A DNA stretch of 64,000 nucleotides from Sphingomonas sp. TREG-RG-20F-R18-01 (lineage in GTDB: Bacteria > Pseudomonadota > Alphaproteobacteria > Sphingomonadales > Sphingomonadaceae). The position numbers and the translations under genes were made by a program. The notes beneath the pieces are model-generated. The model was not told the origin of the DNA and made no database searches. It saw nothing but the letters and a program-made list of their open reading frames with translations. The stretch lies in assembly GCF_022662475.1 (NCBI RefSeq), contig NZ_JAKNQQ010000001.1, positions 682,001-746,000 on the forward strand. Reading direction: 5' to 3'. How positions within the stretch are numbered: position 1 is the first letter of the stretch; every line of letters starts with the position of its first letter. This document shows, piece by piece, positions 20,034 through 28,600 of the stretch.

Positions 20034-20555
20034 TCAATTTACTGAAGATTGCCAGCAGCAGGGATCGTTAGATCGCGCGCGGAAATAAGGGCCTGGCCTC
20101 TGGTTGTGATCCGAACTTTTCGAGAGCCGGTTCGGTTTTCCGGCGATCAACATCATAAAGTGCTGCTTGATCGGCTGCGAAGTTTCCGACAGCAGCCGTC
20201 GCATCCTCGCGTCGTACAGATCGGGAGAATCGGCGGCACGCCGATGAACCATTGTCCAGGAACCGAACTCACGTAGCGGTATCATACAATCTTTAAGCAG
20301 GCGAAGATGATGGTGCCGACCGTCAGCCCGGATGCGCGCAAAGGCAGCTGTCACGCCTTCAGGGGAGCCTTCTATCACTTGAAGGAAGTGCATTCCATCG
20401 GACCACAGAAGCCCTGTAATGCCGTCTAACGCATTGTTATGCCGAGACTGTTCTAGGATGCCGGCAAGATCGGCTCCGTCGCCGGGGACCGTACTGACGC
20501 TAACATACAGTATTTGCTGCGTCGGCGCGACAAATGTCGCTGAGGTTGCTTTCAT
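20034..20555 (-). CDS. BLUF-domain blue-light photoreceptor
   Basis: 173 residues, with the BLUF domain filling about 15-110. The flavin-site residues fall at the family spacing: Tyr17 (ILYVSVS), Asn41 (SRHNNALDGITGLL), Gln59 (HFLQVIEG), Trp100 and Met102 (FGSWTM). Offsets between Tyr, Asn and Gln (24 and 18) equal those of AppA (21, 45, 63), so light sensing is expected to be intact. The C-terminal 60 residues carry no recognised output domain, so it is a short BLUF protein that probably signals through a partner. No partner is evident nearby. Confidence 0.95.
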   Translation of the reverse strand: MKATSATFVAPTQQILYVSVSTVPGDGADLAGILEQSRHNNALDGITGLLWSDGMHFLQVIEGSPEGVTAAFARIRADGRHHHLRLLKDCMIPLREFGSWTMVHRRAADSPDLYDARMRRLLSETSQPIKQHFMMLIAGKPNRLSKSSDHNQRPGPYFRARSNDPCCWQSSVN

Positions 20556-21051
20556 CGCTCGCCTTAGACTGCAAGCGAAAGCTATCCCGGCTCTCGGTCG
20601 TCATCCTGCTCGCGGCATGATCGGTGACGATATGAGAGCGGTACCACGGATATTTAAATATTGTCGCAGTATGATCGATTTGCTGAACGGAAACTGTTTG
20701 TCGACCGGCTGGTCGCATCGGCAGGTTGTATTCGATGACGCTGTTGACGGTCGCGCCGCCAGCACGTCCGTTCATACTGAGAATGAAGCTTAGCCTAGCG
20801 TTTCGCCAACGGCAGCATCCCACCACACCCGGCCATTCCGCCACGCTCTCGAACGCTGACAAAGCGCGCCGCGCAGCGCCGATAGCACCTCCATTCGACC
20901 GCGAGCGGCGCCACGGCAAACCGCCCCCCCCGCGTCCTGGAACGACGGCGCGGCCCGCTAATCCGCCACCGGGAGCAACCACCGCCGCGCTGGCGTGTTC
21001 AGCCTTCCCCATGCCGGATCCCTTCGGCAGGACATTGCAAGCGAGGCACCA
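20556..21051. other. Intergenic stretch upstream of the BLUF gene
   Basis: About 500 bases with no reading frame that looks like a protein of this genome. It has a lower-GC section around 20580-20800 and includes the 12-bp palindrome at 20650-20661. It presumably holds the BLUF promoter. Confidence 0.5.
20650..20661. promoter_or_regulatory. AT-rich perfect palindrome, candidate operator
   Basis: ATATTTAAATAT is a perfect 12-bp palindrome about 95 bases upstream of the BLUF start codon, in a genome where such AT-only runs are rare. It could be a regulator site or part of a promoter. There is no direct evidence for either. Confidence 0.3.
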
Positions 21052-21294
21052 ATGGTTTCAGCGAACGAACTGGCAGACGCCCTTGATGCGGCGCGCGTCG
21101 CGGCGCGCGCCGAATACCGGCAGGCCGTGATCGCGCTGGCCGGTCGCGAAGCCGCCAAGGACGCCGGGCCGGACCGCGCGCCCGCGGATGTCGATCGCCT
21201 GCATCATGCGCGGACGCGAGTGATCGCCCTGGATGCCGCGCGGGACGAACTGTCGCAGATGATCGACGAAGGCGCGCCCCTCATCGGCGACTGA
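21052..21294 (+). CDS. Small acidic helical protein, unknown
   Basis: 80 residues, MVSANELADALDAARVAARA..., Ala/Asp/Arg-rich and likely all helix. GAGG lies 5 bases before the ATG at 21052. No motif, signal peptide or membrane segment is seen. Codon use is like other genes of the genome. It faces the FAD oxidoreductase gene tail to tail. It may be a true small gene, but evidence is limited. Confidence 0.45.
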   Translation: MVSANELADALDAARVAARAEYRQAVIALAGREAAKDAGPDRAPADVDRLHHARTRVIALDAARDELSQMIDEGAPLIGD

Positions 21295-21342
21295 CGCGCC
21301 GCGCGCTCCGTCCGCCAGCAGACGCCGACGGAACGCCCGGGA

Positions 21343-22434
21343 TCACGTCCCGCGGGCGAACCGCTCCGGCGCGTATCGCCGCGCATCGATCCCGGCGATG
21401 CTCGCCTCCGGCGTCCGCCGCAGCAACAGCGCCGCAGCCAGCGCCGCCGCGGCGGGTGCGGTCTGGATGCCGAAGCCGCCCTGCCCCGCGCACCAGAAGA
21501 ACCCCGGTGCATCGGGCGCAAAGCCGTAGACGGGCAGTCGGTCCGGCGCAAAGCTGCGCAGGCCTGCCCACCGGCGCTCCACCCCGGTCACGCGCCAGTC
21601 GACGACTCGCTCGAACCGGTCGATCGCGGTGGCGACGTCGATCTCCTCGGGCTGGACGTCGCCTGCGTTGGTGGCGGTCTCGTCATGCGGGCTCAGCCAG
21701 ATCTTCCCGCCCGCTTCGGGCTTGAAGTAGAAGTCCCCGCCAATCCCGACGACGTGCGGTAGCGCGTCGGGCGCGACCGGATCGGTGGCGAGCTGCACCA
21801 TGGTGCGGCGATAGGCGGTGATGCCGAGCGGCGCGACGCCCGCCATCCGCGCCACGTCGTCCGCCCAGGCGCCGGCGGCGTTGACGATCACCCGCGCGCG
21901 AAACGGCCCCGCGCTCGTCTCGAGCAACCAGCCATCGCCGCGCCGCGCGACGGCCGCGAGCCGTGCGGACACCACCAGCTGCGCGCCGGCGCGGCGTGCC
22001 AGCGCGAGATAGTGCGCATGCAGGGCCGCGACGTCGATGTACGTGCTGCTCTGCTCGAGCACGCCCAGCACCCAATCCGGGCGCAGGCCGGGGACCAGGA
22101 CCTGCGGGTCCACCCGCTCCAGCGCGACTCCGCTCCCGTCGAATTCCGCAAGGAACGCGTCGATCGCCGCGCGATCCGTGGCACGGCCGATGTGGAGCGA
22201 CCCGAGTGCCTGCAGGAACCCGCCGTCGTGCAACGCCGGACCGGACGCCGTGGTCAGCGGCTGCACACCGGGACCGCCGTAGGTTTCGGACCAGAACGCC
22301 GCGGATCGCCCGGTTGCGTGATAGCCCGGCAGGTCCTCCGCCTCCAGCAGCAGGACCGCGGCGTGCGGCGCGACCATCGCCGCCAGGCTTGCGCCCGCCA
22401 TGCCGGCACCGACGATCGCCACATCATACTGCAT
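21343..22434 (-). CDS. FAD-dependent oxidoreductase, DAO/DauA-like
   Basis: 363 residues from an ATG at 22434. The N-terminus YDVAIVGAGMAGASLAAM is an FAD-binding Rossmann motif. HATGRSAAFWSETYGGPGVQ and the C-terminal WAGLRSFAPDRLPVYGF and GQGGFGIQTAPA fit the DAO family close to D-amino-acid (D-arginine) dehydrogenases. A role in oxidising an amino acid or related amine is inferred, but the substrate is unknown. It starts 7 bases after the hydrolase stop, so the two are probably co-transcribed. Confidence 0.85.
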   Translation of the reverse strand: MQYDVAIVGAGMAGASLAAMVAPHAAVLLLEAEDLPGYHATGRSAAFWSETYGGPGVQPLTTASGPALHDGGFLQALGSLHIGRATDRAAIDAFLAEFDGSGVALERVDPQVLVPGLRPDWVLGVLEQSSTYIDVAALHAHYLALARRAGAQLVVSARLAAVARRGDGWLLETSAGPFRARVIVNAAGAWADDVARMAGVAPLGITAYRRTMVQLATDPVAPDALPHVVGIGGDFYFKPEAGGKIWLSPHDETATNAGDVQPEEIDVATAIDRFERVVDWRVTGVERRWAGLRSFAPDRLPVYGFAPDAPGFFWCAGQGGFGIQTAPAAAALAAALLLRRTPEASIAGIDARRYAPERFARGT

Positions 22435-22441
22435 CGCCGGG

Positions 22442-23395
22442 TCAGCCCCGCGCATGGGTTGCGAGGAACGTGTCGATCGCGCCGATCGCGCGGTTTCGCA
22501 CCGCATCGGCCTCGCGCAGGATCTCGTGCGCCGATTCGGGCCCGAAACGCACCACCGTGCTGTTGGGCAAGGTGGCCGCCATCGCGGCGGCGACCGGGGT
22601 CGATACCAGCTGGTCGGCATCGGCGAGCAGGAACAGCAGCGGGACGCTCATCGTCGCCAGTCGCGGATCGGCGCGCAACCGCCGGGTCGAGGAAAATGCC
22701 TGGGCCAGCCAGCGCCAGCTCGGCGGGCCGAGCAGCAGTTCCGGCCGAGTCGATTGCCAGAAGATCTCGTCCTCATACCGGGCGGGATCGTGCGTGAGCA
22801 GCGTCTGGCGGGTCTCGGTCGTTGCCGGGCGCTCGTTCCCGCGCCATGCCGGTCGCGCCGGATCGCCCAGGCGTGGCATCAGCGCCGCGACCTTTTCGCC
22901 GAGCAACTGGCCGACCGGGCTATGCAGTCCCAGCATCGGCGCGACGAGCACCGCAGCATCCGGTTCCGCCGCCCCCTCCGTCAGTGCCCGCAACAGCAGG
23001 TGCCCCCCCATCGAATGGCCGATCGCGACGTGCGGGCCCGACGCCGCCCCGGAGCGCTGCGCGACCCACTCCGCCCAGAAGGCGCGGAAGTCGTCGATAT
23101 AATGCTTGAAGTCATCGACATGGCCGACGTGCGTGTCCTTCGCCAGGCGCCCGGAGCCACCCTGCCCGCGCCAGTCGAACGATGTCACCGACCATCCCTG
23201 CGCCTGCCAGTAAGCGAAGGTTTCCAGATATTTCTCGAACACGTCGCCACGCCCGCCCTGGAACAGCAGGCGACCGCGCGGCGTGCCCGTCGCGGGCCAG
23301 TCGAACCGGCGGAGCATCCATCCGTCCGGCGCTTTCCAGGCGGTAATCCGCGCAGCCGCGGGAATCGCGCGCCGGTACAATTGGGGGGAGACCAT
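22442..23395 (-). CDS. Alpha/beta hydrolase, lysophospholipase-like
   Basis: 317 residues. It has the serine-hydrolase nucleophile elbow HVAIGHSMGGHLLL, an acid in FLLADADQLVS and the histidine in PESAHEIL. The N-terminal GRGDVFEKYLETFAYW and the SFDWRGQGGSG oxyanion region resemble the PldB/serine-aminopeptidase S33 group (lysophospholipase or monoacylglycerol lipase type). It has no signal peptide, so it is cytoplasmic. It is divergent from the Tad operon, whose promoter must lie in the short gap. Confidence 0.85.
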   Translation of the reverse strand: MVSPQLYRRAIPAAARITAWKAPDGWMLRRFDWPATGTPRGRLLFQGGRGDVFEKYLETFAYWQAQGWSVTSFDWRGQGGSGRLAKDTHVGHVDDFKHYIDDFRAFWAEWVAQRSGAASGPHVAIGHSMGGHLLLRALTEGAAEPDAAVLVAPMLGLHSPVGQLLGEKVAALMPRLGDPARPAWRGNERPATTETRQTLLTHDPARYEDEIFWQSTRPELLLGPPSWRWLAQAFSSTRRLRADPRLATMSVPLLFLLADADQLVSTPVAAAMAATLPNSTVVRFGPESAHEILREADAVRNRAIGAIDTFLATHARG

Positions 23396-23443
23396 GCGAC
23401 ATGGTTACGTTTTCGAAAGGCACGCCGTCTAGGACTTTCCCGC

Positions 23444-23926
23444 ATGGGTGGGGCTTCTCTTACGCCGATGGTGCTGATCGCACTGGTCGCATTGCTGGTT
23501 TCGGCCGGTATCCAGGACGCGCGCACGCGCGAGATCGGCAATGGGAAAAACATCGCGATCGCGCTGCTCGCCCCCGTGTGGTGGTGGATCAACGGCCTTT
23601 CGCCGTGGCCCGACATGGGGCTCCAGCTGGGCATCGCGATGCTGGTCTTCGCGGCGTTCGTGGCGGCGTTCCATTTCGGCTGGATGGGCGGGGGCGACGT
23701 CAAGATGATCGGCGCGCTGGCCCTGTGGCTGCCGCTCCAGCCGCTCGTGTCGATGCTGATCCTGATGTCGCTGTTCGGCGGCGTGCTCACGCTGCTGATG
23801 CTGGTCGACCGCGCGGTCCGTCGGCGCAGCGCGCCAATCGAGGTTCCGTACGGCGTGGCGATCGCCATCGCTACACTCTTTGTACTGCGTGAACCGCTTT
23901 TTAACCACCTTGGTGGGAATGCTTAA
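23444..23926 (+). CDS. cpaA: Tad pilus prepilin peptidase
   Basis: About 160 residues, with several membrane helices. The two catalytic aspartates of type IV prepilin peptidases are in GIQDARTREIGNG and GWMGGGDVKMIGALAL. It would cleave and process Flp pilin and pseudopilins at the inner membrane. I favour the ATG at 23444 (AGGA 9 bases upstream); an in-frame ATG at 23468 would remove eight residues. It is the first gene of the Tad locus here. Confidence 0.88.
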   Translation: MGGASLTPMVLIALVALLVSAGIQDARTREIGNGKNIAIALLAPVWWWINGLSPWPDMGLQLGIAMLVFAAFVAAFHFGWMGGGDVKMIGALALWLPLQPLVSMLILMSLFGGVLTLLMLVDRAVRRRSAPIEVPYGVAIAIATLFVLREPLFNHLGGNA

Positions 23927-23961
23927 CGCGGGCTCAACCGCCCGTGTTCGAGAGGTCGGAA

Positions 23962-25008
23962 ATGGATAGTCGTAAGATCCTTCTGCTGGTGGGAGCGCTG
24001 ATGATCGCAGCGATCACGGCATTTATGGCGAGGTCGCTGATCGTCGGCAGCGCCACGCCGCAATCCGCCGCGATGACGGTCGTCGCCGCTGCACCCGATG
24101 GACCCGACGTGCTGGTCGCGACCAAGGCGTTGCCCGTCGGCACGATCCTCGACGCGACCTCGCTGCGGTATCAGCCGTGGCCGAAGGAGCTCGTCCAGAA
24201 CGTCTACTTCATCAAGAAGGCGGGCTTCGACCCGAAGACGCTGCAGGGCACCGTGGTGCGCAACGCGATCACCGCCGGGCAGCCGCTGACCCAGGGCGCG
24301 CTGGTCAAGCCGGGCGATCGCGGTTTCCTTGCCGCTGCGCTCGGGCCTGGCATGCGTGCCGTCACGGTGCCGGTCCAGGCGAACACCAGCGTCGCGGGCT
24401 TCGTCTTTCCGGGCGACCGGGTCGACCTGATCCTGACGCAAAGCGTTGCCGGTGGCGGCGACGGTCCCCCGCTGAAAGCGGCGGAGACGATCATGCGCAA
24501 CCTGCGCGTGCTCGCCACCGACCAGCGCACCGACAATGCGGCGGGCGAGGACGGCAAGACCGTCGTGAAGACCTTCTCCAACGTCACGATCGAGGCGACG
24601 CCTCGGATCGCCGAACAGATCGCCGTCGCGCAGACCGTCGGCGCGCTGTCGCTGTCGCTCCGCTCGATCGCCGACAACAGCACCGAACTCGAACAGGCGA
24701 TCGCCAGCGGCAACGTTTCGATGCCCGACGATCCCAAGGCGGAAAAGGCGATGCTGACGCGGATCGCCAGTTCGCCGTCGGGCGGCAGTTCCTCGCTCGC
24801 CACCGGCGCGGACGTGTCGCGGTACCAGCGCCGCACCGTGCCGGGCAAGGCGCTCGAGCAGATGGGCGGCATGGGCGGCATGGCCGGCGGGTCCGCCGCG
24901 CCGCAAGCCGCATCGGCCTTCCCGGGCGGCGCGGTCAGCGTCGGGCCGCTGGTCCGGGTCGCACGAGGCAATACGGTGACGGACGTCGCCGTTGGGGGGA
25001 AGAAGTAA
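23962..25008 (+). CDS. cpaB: Flp pilus assembly protein CpaB
   Basis: 348 residues from an ATG at 23962 with AGAGG 6 bases upstream. It has an N-terminal membrane anchor (KILLLVGALMIAAITAFMA) and then a SAF/RcpC-like domain with VATKALPVGTILDATSLRYQPWP, NAITAGQPLTQGAL and VAGFVFPGDRVDLILTQS. CpaB/RcpC is a periplasmic partner of the secretin. The C-terminus is Gly/Ala-rich. The gene abuts cpaC (TAAATG). Confidence 0.94.
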   Translation: MDSRKILLLVGALMIAAITAFMARSLIVGSATPQSAAMTVVAAAPDGPDVLVATKALPVGTILDATSLRYQPWPKELVQNVYFIKKAGFDPKTLQGTVVRNAITAGQPLTQGALVKPGDRGFLAAALGPGMRAVTVPVQANTSVAGFVFPGDRVDLILTQSVAGGGDGPPLKAAETIMRNLRVLATDQRTDNAAGEDGKTVVKTFSNVTIEATPRIAEQIAVAQTVGALSLSLRSIADNSTELEQAIASGNVSMPDDPKAEKAMLTRIASSPSGGSSSLATGADVSRYQRRTVPGKALEQMGGMGGMAGGSAAPQAASAFPGGAVSVGPLVRVARGNTVTDVAVGGKK

Positions 25009-26580
25009 ATGCGTAGCGTTTCCACGTCGTTCGGCTGGTCACTGGCCGTCGCCCTGGTCGCGGTCAGCGTCGGCACCCTGCCCGCCGCCGCCCCGGCGCA
25101 GACCACCGCCGGCACGCCGGTGTTCCAGGTCAATACCGGTCGGGGCCGGCTCGTCACGCTCGTCCGCCCGATGAGCGACGTGTTCGTCGCCGACGACAAG
25201 ATCGCCGACGTCCAGGTCCGCTCGCCGACCCAGCTCTACATCTTCGGGAAGGGCGCGGGCGAAACGACGATTTCGGCCACCAGCAAGAGCGGGGCGGTCG
25301 TCTATTCGGCGACCGTGCGGGTCGGCAACAATTTCGACTCGATCCAGCAGATGCTGAGCCTGGCAATGCCCGAGGCGAAGATCGTCGCGACGCCGATGAA
25401 CGGGATCGTGCTGCTGACGGGCACCGTCGCCGCACCGGAAGATGGCGCGGAAGCGACGCGGCTGGTGCAAGCGTTCGTGGGGGACGGCACCAAAGTGCTC
25501 TCGCGGCTTGGAACGGCGACGCCGTTGCAAGTGAATCTGCAGGTCCGCATCGCCGAAGTCAGCCGCAGCTTCGTCAAGAACCTCGGGGTGCACCTGAGCA
25601 GCTACGATGGCACCAACGGGTTCAAGTTCGGCGTCTCGCAAGGTCGCGAGGCGTCCACGCAATACGCCCCGAGAGGCGGCCTGTTCACCGGCGGCACCAC
25701 CGCGACCGCTGGGCAGAGCCTGTTGACGGGTCTCGCCGGCAGCACGACGTTCGGCGCGGCAGGCAAGCTGTTCGGGCTCGACCTCATCTCGGCGCTCGAT
25801 ATCGGTGAAACCGACGGACAAGTCTCGACGCTCGCCAACCCGAATATCACGGCGTTGTCGGGCGAGACCGGGTCGTTCCTTGCCGGCGGCGAGATCCCCA
25901 TCCCGCTGAGCCAGGGGCTGGGTGCCGTGTCGGTCGAGTTCAAGCAATATGGTGTCAGCCTTTCCTATACGCCGACGGTGTTGGCGGACGGCCGGATCTC
26001 GCTCCGCGTCCGCCCGGAGGTGTCTCAGCTCACGTCGGACGGTGCCGTACAGATTTCGGGGACGACGATCCCGGCGCTGACCACCCGCCGCGCCGAGACG
26101 ACGGTCGAGCTCGGGTCGGGCCAGAGCATGATGATCGCCGGGCTGCTCCAGAACAGCCATAACAATACCATCACCAAGGCGCCCGGCGTCGGCGATGTCC
26201 CGATCCTCGGCGCGCTGTTCCGGTCGAACGCGTTCCAGCGCAACGAGACGGAACTCGTCATCGTGGTCACGCCGTATCTGGTGAAGCCGGTCAATGCGAA
26301 CGACATCGTGCTGCCGACCGATGGCGTGAAGGCCCCGACCGATCTCGACCGCGTTCTGTTCGGCCAGCTCGGCGGCGGGCAGACCGGCGGGGAACGGCCC
26401 AAGCCGACGCTCGCACCGACTGGCGTGGCGCATCCGGCGTTCGGCGGTACGACGCCGAGCCCCGGCCCGCAGGACCAGCCGCGTGACGGCGCGGTCTCGG
26501 CGCTTCCCGCGGACCCGCCGCGCAGCAGCGGTTCCGGCAAGCGGGGCGCGACGGCCGCCCCCGGTTTCAGCATCAATTGA
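25009..26580 (+). CDS. cpaC: Tad pilus outer-membrane secretin
   Basis: 523 residues with a signal peptide (VALVAVSVGTLPAAAPAQ). It has a BON/pilus N-terminal domain (VADDKIADVQVRSPTQLYIFGKG) and the secretin core with LSGETGSFLAGGEIPIPL, VTPYLVKP and the GVGDVPILGALFRS motif. It forms the outer-membrane channel for the Flp pilus (RcpA/CpaC family). The last 80 residues are a Pro/Gly-rich tail of low complexity. It starts directly at the cpaB stop. Confidence 0.96.
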   Translation: MRSVSTSFGWSLAVALVAVSVGTLPAAAPAQTTAGTPVFQVNTGRGRLVTLVRPMSDVFVADDKIADVQVRSPTQLYIFGKGAGETTISATSKSGAVVYSATVRVGNNFDSIQQMLSLAMPEAKIVATPMNGIVLLTGTVAAPEDGAEATRLVQAFVGDGTKVLSRLGTATPLQVNLQVRIAEVSRSFVKNLGVHLSSYDGTNGFKFGVSQGREASTQYAPRGGLFTGGTTATAGQSLLTGLAGSTTFGAAGKLFGLDLISALDIGETDGQVSTLANPNITALSGETGSFLAGGEIPIPLSQGLGAVSVEFKQYGVSLSYTPTVLADGRISLRVRPEVSQLTSDGAVQISGTTIPALTTRRAETTVELGSGQSMMIAGLLQNSHNNTITKAPGVGDVPILGALFRSNAFQRNETELVIVVTPYLVKPVNANDIVLPTDGVKAPTDLDRVLFGQLGGGQTGGERPKPTLAPTGVAHPAFGGTTPSPGPQDQPRDGAVSALPADPPRSSGSGKRGATAAPGFSIN

Positions 26581-26600
26581 GGGCCTCGAGGGACATGAAC

Positions 26601-27257
26601 ATGGATAATCGTCCACGGATGATCGCCGCCGCCCTGCTCCCGGCGCTGCTGCTGGTCGGCTGCGCGGGCACGAAGAACCGCGGGCTCGAATCGGTGCATC
26701 AACCGGTCGTCAGCCGTTCCACCTATGCGCTCGACGTCGCGACGGCGGGCGACGGCCTTGCCCCGGGCGAACAGCAGCGGATCGCCGGCTGGATGGCGTC
26801 GCTTCGGCTCCGCTATGGCGACGAGGTCGGGATCGAGGACCCCGGTTCCTATGGCAACGGCGGCAACGGTGTCCGCGACGCGGTCGCGAGCGAAACCGCG
26901 CGTTATGGCCTGCTGCTGTCCGAGAACGTGCCGCTGACCGACTCGGCCGTGCAGCCGGGGACGGCGCGGATCGTGATCAGCCGGATGACGGCCAAGGTTC
27001 CGGGCTGCCCGGACTTCAGCCGCGTGCGTTCTCCTGAATTCGAGAGCAACACCTCGTCGAACCAGGGCTGCGCGATCAATGCGAACATTGCCGCGATGGT
27101 CGCCAGCCCGGCGGATCTGGTGCGCGGCCAGACCGGGCGCCTGGTCACCGACCCCGCCACCGCGGACCGCGCCATCGACATCTATCGCAAGGCGGCTCCG
27201 ACCGGCGGCGGCGGCACCACCCTGAAGGTCCAGAGCAGCGGAGCAGGCAGCAAATGA
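26601..27257 (+). CDS. cpaD: Tad pilus lipoprotein CpaD
   Basis: 218 residues from the ATG at 26601 (GAGGGA 7 bases upstream). MDNRPRMIAAALLPALLLVGCAG is a lipoprotein signal with lipobox LVGC. The body has VPGCPDFSR, SNQGCAINANIAAMVASPADL and TDPATADRAIDIYRK, all standard CpaD signatures. It is an outer-membrane lipoprotein that helps localise the secretin. Its stop overlaps the cpaE start (ATGA). Confidence 0.94.
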   Translation: MDNRPRMIAAALLPALLLVGCAGTKNRGLESVHQPVVSRSTYALDVATAGDGLAPGEQQRIAGWMASLRLRYGDEVGIEDPGSYGNGGNGVRDAVASETARYGLLLSENVPLTDSAVQPGTARIVISRMTAKVPGCPDFSRVRSPEFESNTSSNQGCAINANIAAMVASPADLVRGQTGRLVTDPATADRAIDIYRKAAPTGGGGTTLKVQSSGAGSK

Positions 27258-28543
27258 ACGCACCCTTCAACCCCGGTCGCATAGGCGTGCGCGATCCGTT
27301 CGCCGCCTATGTCTGCGACGAGACCACCGCCGAGACGTTGCGCCCCGTCGCGGTCGAAATGGGCTGGGCGCCCGAGAAGGTGAACAAGGGTGGCCTGCGC
27401 AACGCGGTCCAGTCGCTGTCGGTCTCCGCCTCCCCGCAGATCCTGTTCGTCGACCTGTCCGAGAGCGGCGATCCGCTCAACGACATCAACGCGCTCGCCG
27501 AAGTGTGCGAGCCGGGCACGGTCGTGATCGCGGCGGGCCAGGTCAACGACGTGCGGCTGTACCGCGATCTCGTCGTCAGCGGGATTCAGGACTATCTGCT
27601 CAAGCCGCTCAGCCCCGACATGCTGCGCGATGCCTTCACCCACGCGCAGGCGATGCTCAATGCGCCCAAGGCGGTCGAGGCCTCGACGGAACGGCCACAC
27701 ATCTCGACCTGCTTCATCGGCGCGCGCGGCGGCGTCGGCGCGTCCACCATCGCAACGTCTGTCGCGTGGATGATGAGCGAGAAAGGCGCACGGACCACCG
27801 CGCTGCTCGATCTTGACGTCCATTTCGGCACCGGCGCGCTTTCGCTCGACCTGGAGCCCGGGCGTGGCCTGACCGATGCGATCGACAATCCAAGCCGGAT
27901 CGACGGGCTGTTCATCGAACGCGCGATGGTCAAGGCGAGCGAGCGTCTGTCGGTCCTGTCGGCCGAAGCACCGATCAGCACGCCGGTCATGACCGACGGC
28001 ACCGCTTTCTATCAGCTGCAGGAGGAAATGCGCGCCGCGTTCGAATGCACGATCGTCGATTTGCCGCGCGGGATGCTGGTGCAGCATCCGCATCTGATGA
28101 CCGATATCCAGGTCGCGGTGATCGTGACCGAACTGACGCTCGCCGCCGCGCGGGACACGATCCGGCTGCTGTCGTGGCTCAAGTCGAACGCGCCGCAGAC
28201 CCAGGTCGTCGTGGTCGCCAACAAGATGCAGGTCGCCGCCCAGCTCGAGATCAGTCGCAAGGATTTCGAGGGCTCGATCGAGCGCAAGATCGATTACGCG
28301 ATCCCCTTCGACCAGAAGCTCGCCGCCCAAGCGGCCAAGCTCGGCAAGCCGATCGCCGAGGCGGGCAAGACGTCCAAGACCATCCTGCCGCTCACCGATC
28401 TCGCCAAGAATCTGATGGCGGTCGGCGATCTCGCCGAATCGATCGACAGCGGGACCAAGTCCAAGGTCGCCACCAAGGGGACGTCGCTGATCGGCAAGTT
28501 CAGCCTGAAGACGATGGCCGGGCGATCGGCGAAGAAGAAATGA
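27254..28543 (+). CDS. cpaE: Tad pilus assembly ATPase-like CpaE
   Basis: 429 residues. Residues 1-130 form a receiver-like domain (ILFVDLSESGDPLNDI, GIQDYLLKPLS). Then comes a MinD/ParA-like P-loop, FIGARGGVGASTIATSVAW, and the DLDVHFGTG segment. CpaE/TadZ localises the pilus machine to a cell pole. It overlaps cpaD by four bases. The end is basic (MAGRSAKKK). A cpaF ATPase gene would normally follow, but only 57 bases separate it from tadB. Confidence 0.95.
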   Translation: MNAPFNPGRIGVRDPFAAYVCDETTAETLRPVAVEMGWAPEKVNKGGLRNAVQSLSVSASPQILFVDLSESGDPLNDINALAEVCEPGTVVIAAGQVNDVRLYRDLVVSGIQDYLLKPLSPDMLRDAFTHAQAMLNAPKAVEASTERPHISTCFIGARGGVGASTIATSVAWMMSEKGARTTALLDLDVHFGTGALSLDLEPGRGLTDAIDNPSRIDGLFIERAMVKASERLSVLSAEAPISTPVMTDGTAFYQLQEEMRAAFECTIVDLPRGMLVQHPHLMTDIQVAVIVTELTLAAARDTIRLLSWLKSNAPQTQVVVVANKMQVAAQLEISRKDFEGSIERKIDYAIPFDQKLAAQAAKLGKPIAEAGKTSKTILPLTDLAKNLMAVGDLAESIDSGTKSKVATKGTSLIGKFSLKTMAGRSAKKK

Positions 28544-28600
28544 TCCGCGGCCCCTCCCCCCGCCCGGCGGCCCCGGCCCTGCGACGGGATAGTTAGCGTC

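Noticed and set aside
20500..21012. 170-codon minus-strand frame overlapping the BLUF start
   Set aside because: Low-complexity Gly/Arg N-terminus, overlaps the BLUF gene in another frame, and has no ribosome-binding site.
28544..28600. Remnant of cpaF between cpaE and tadB
   Set aside because: Only 57 bases lie there, with no ATPase motifs in any frame.
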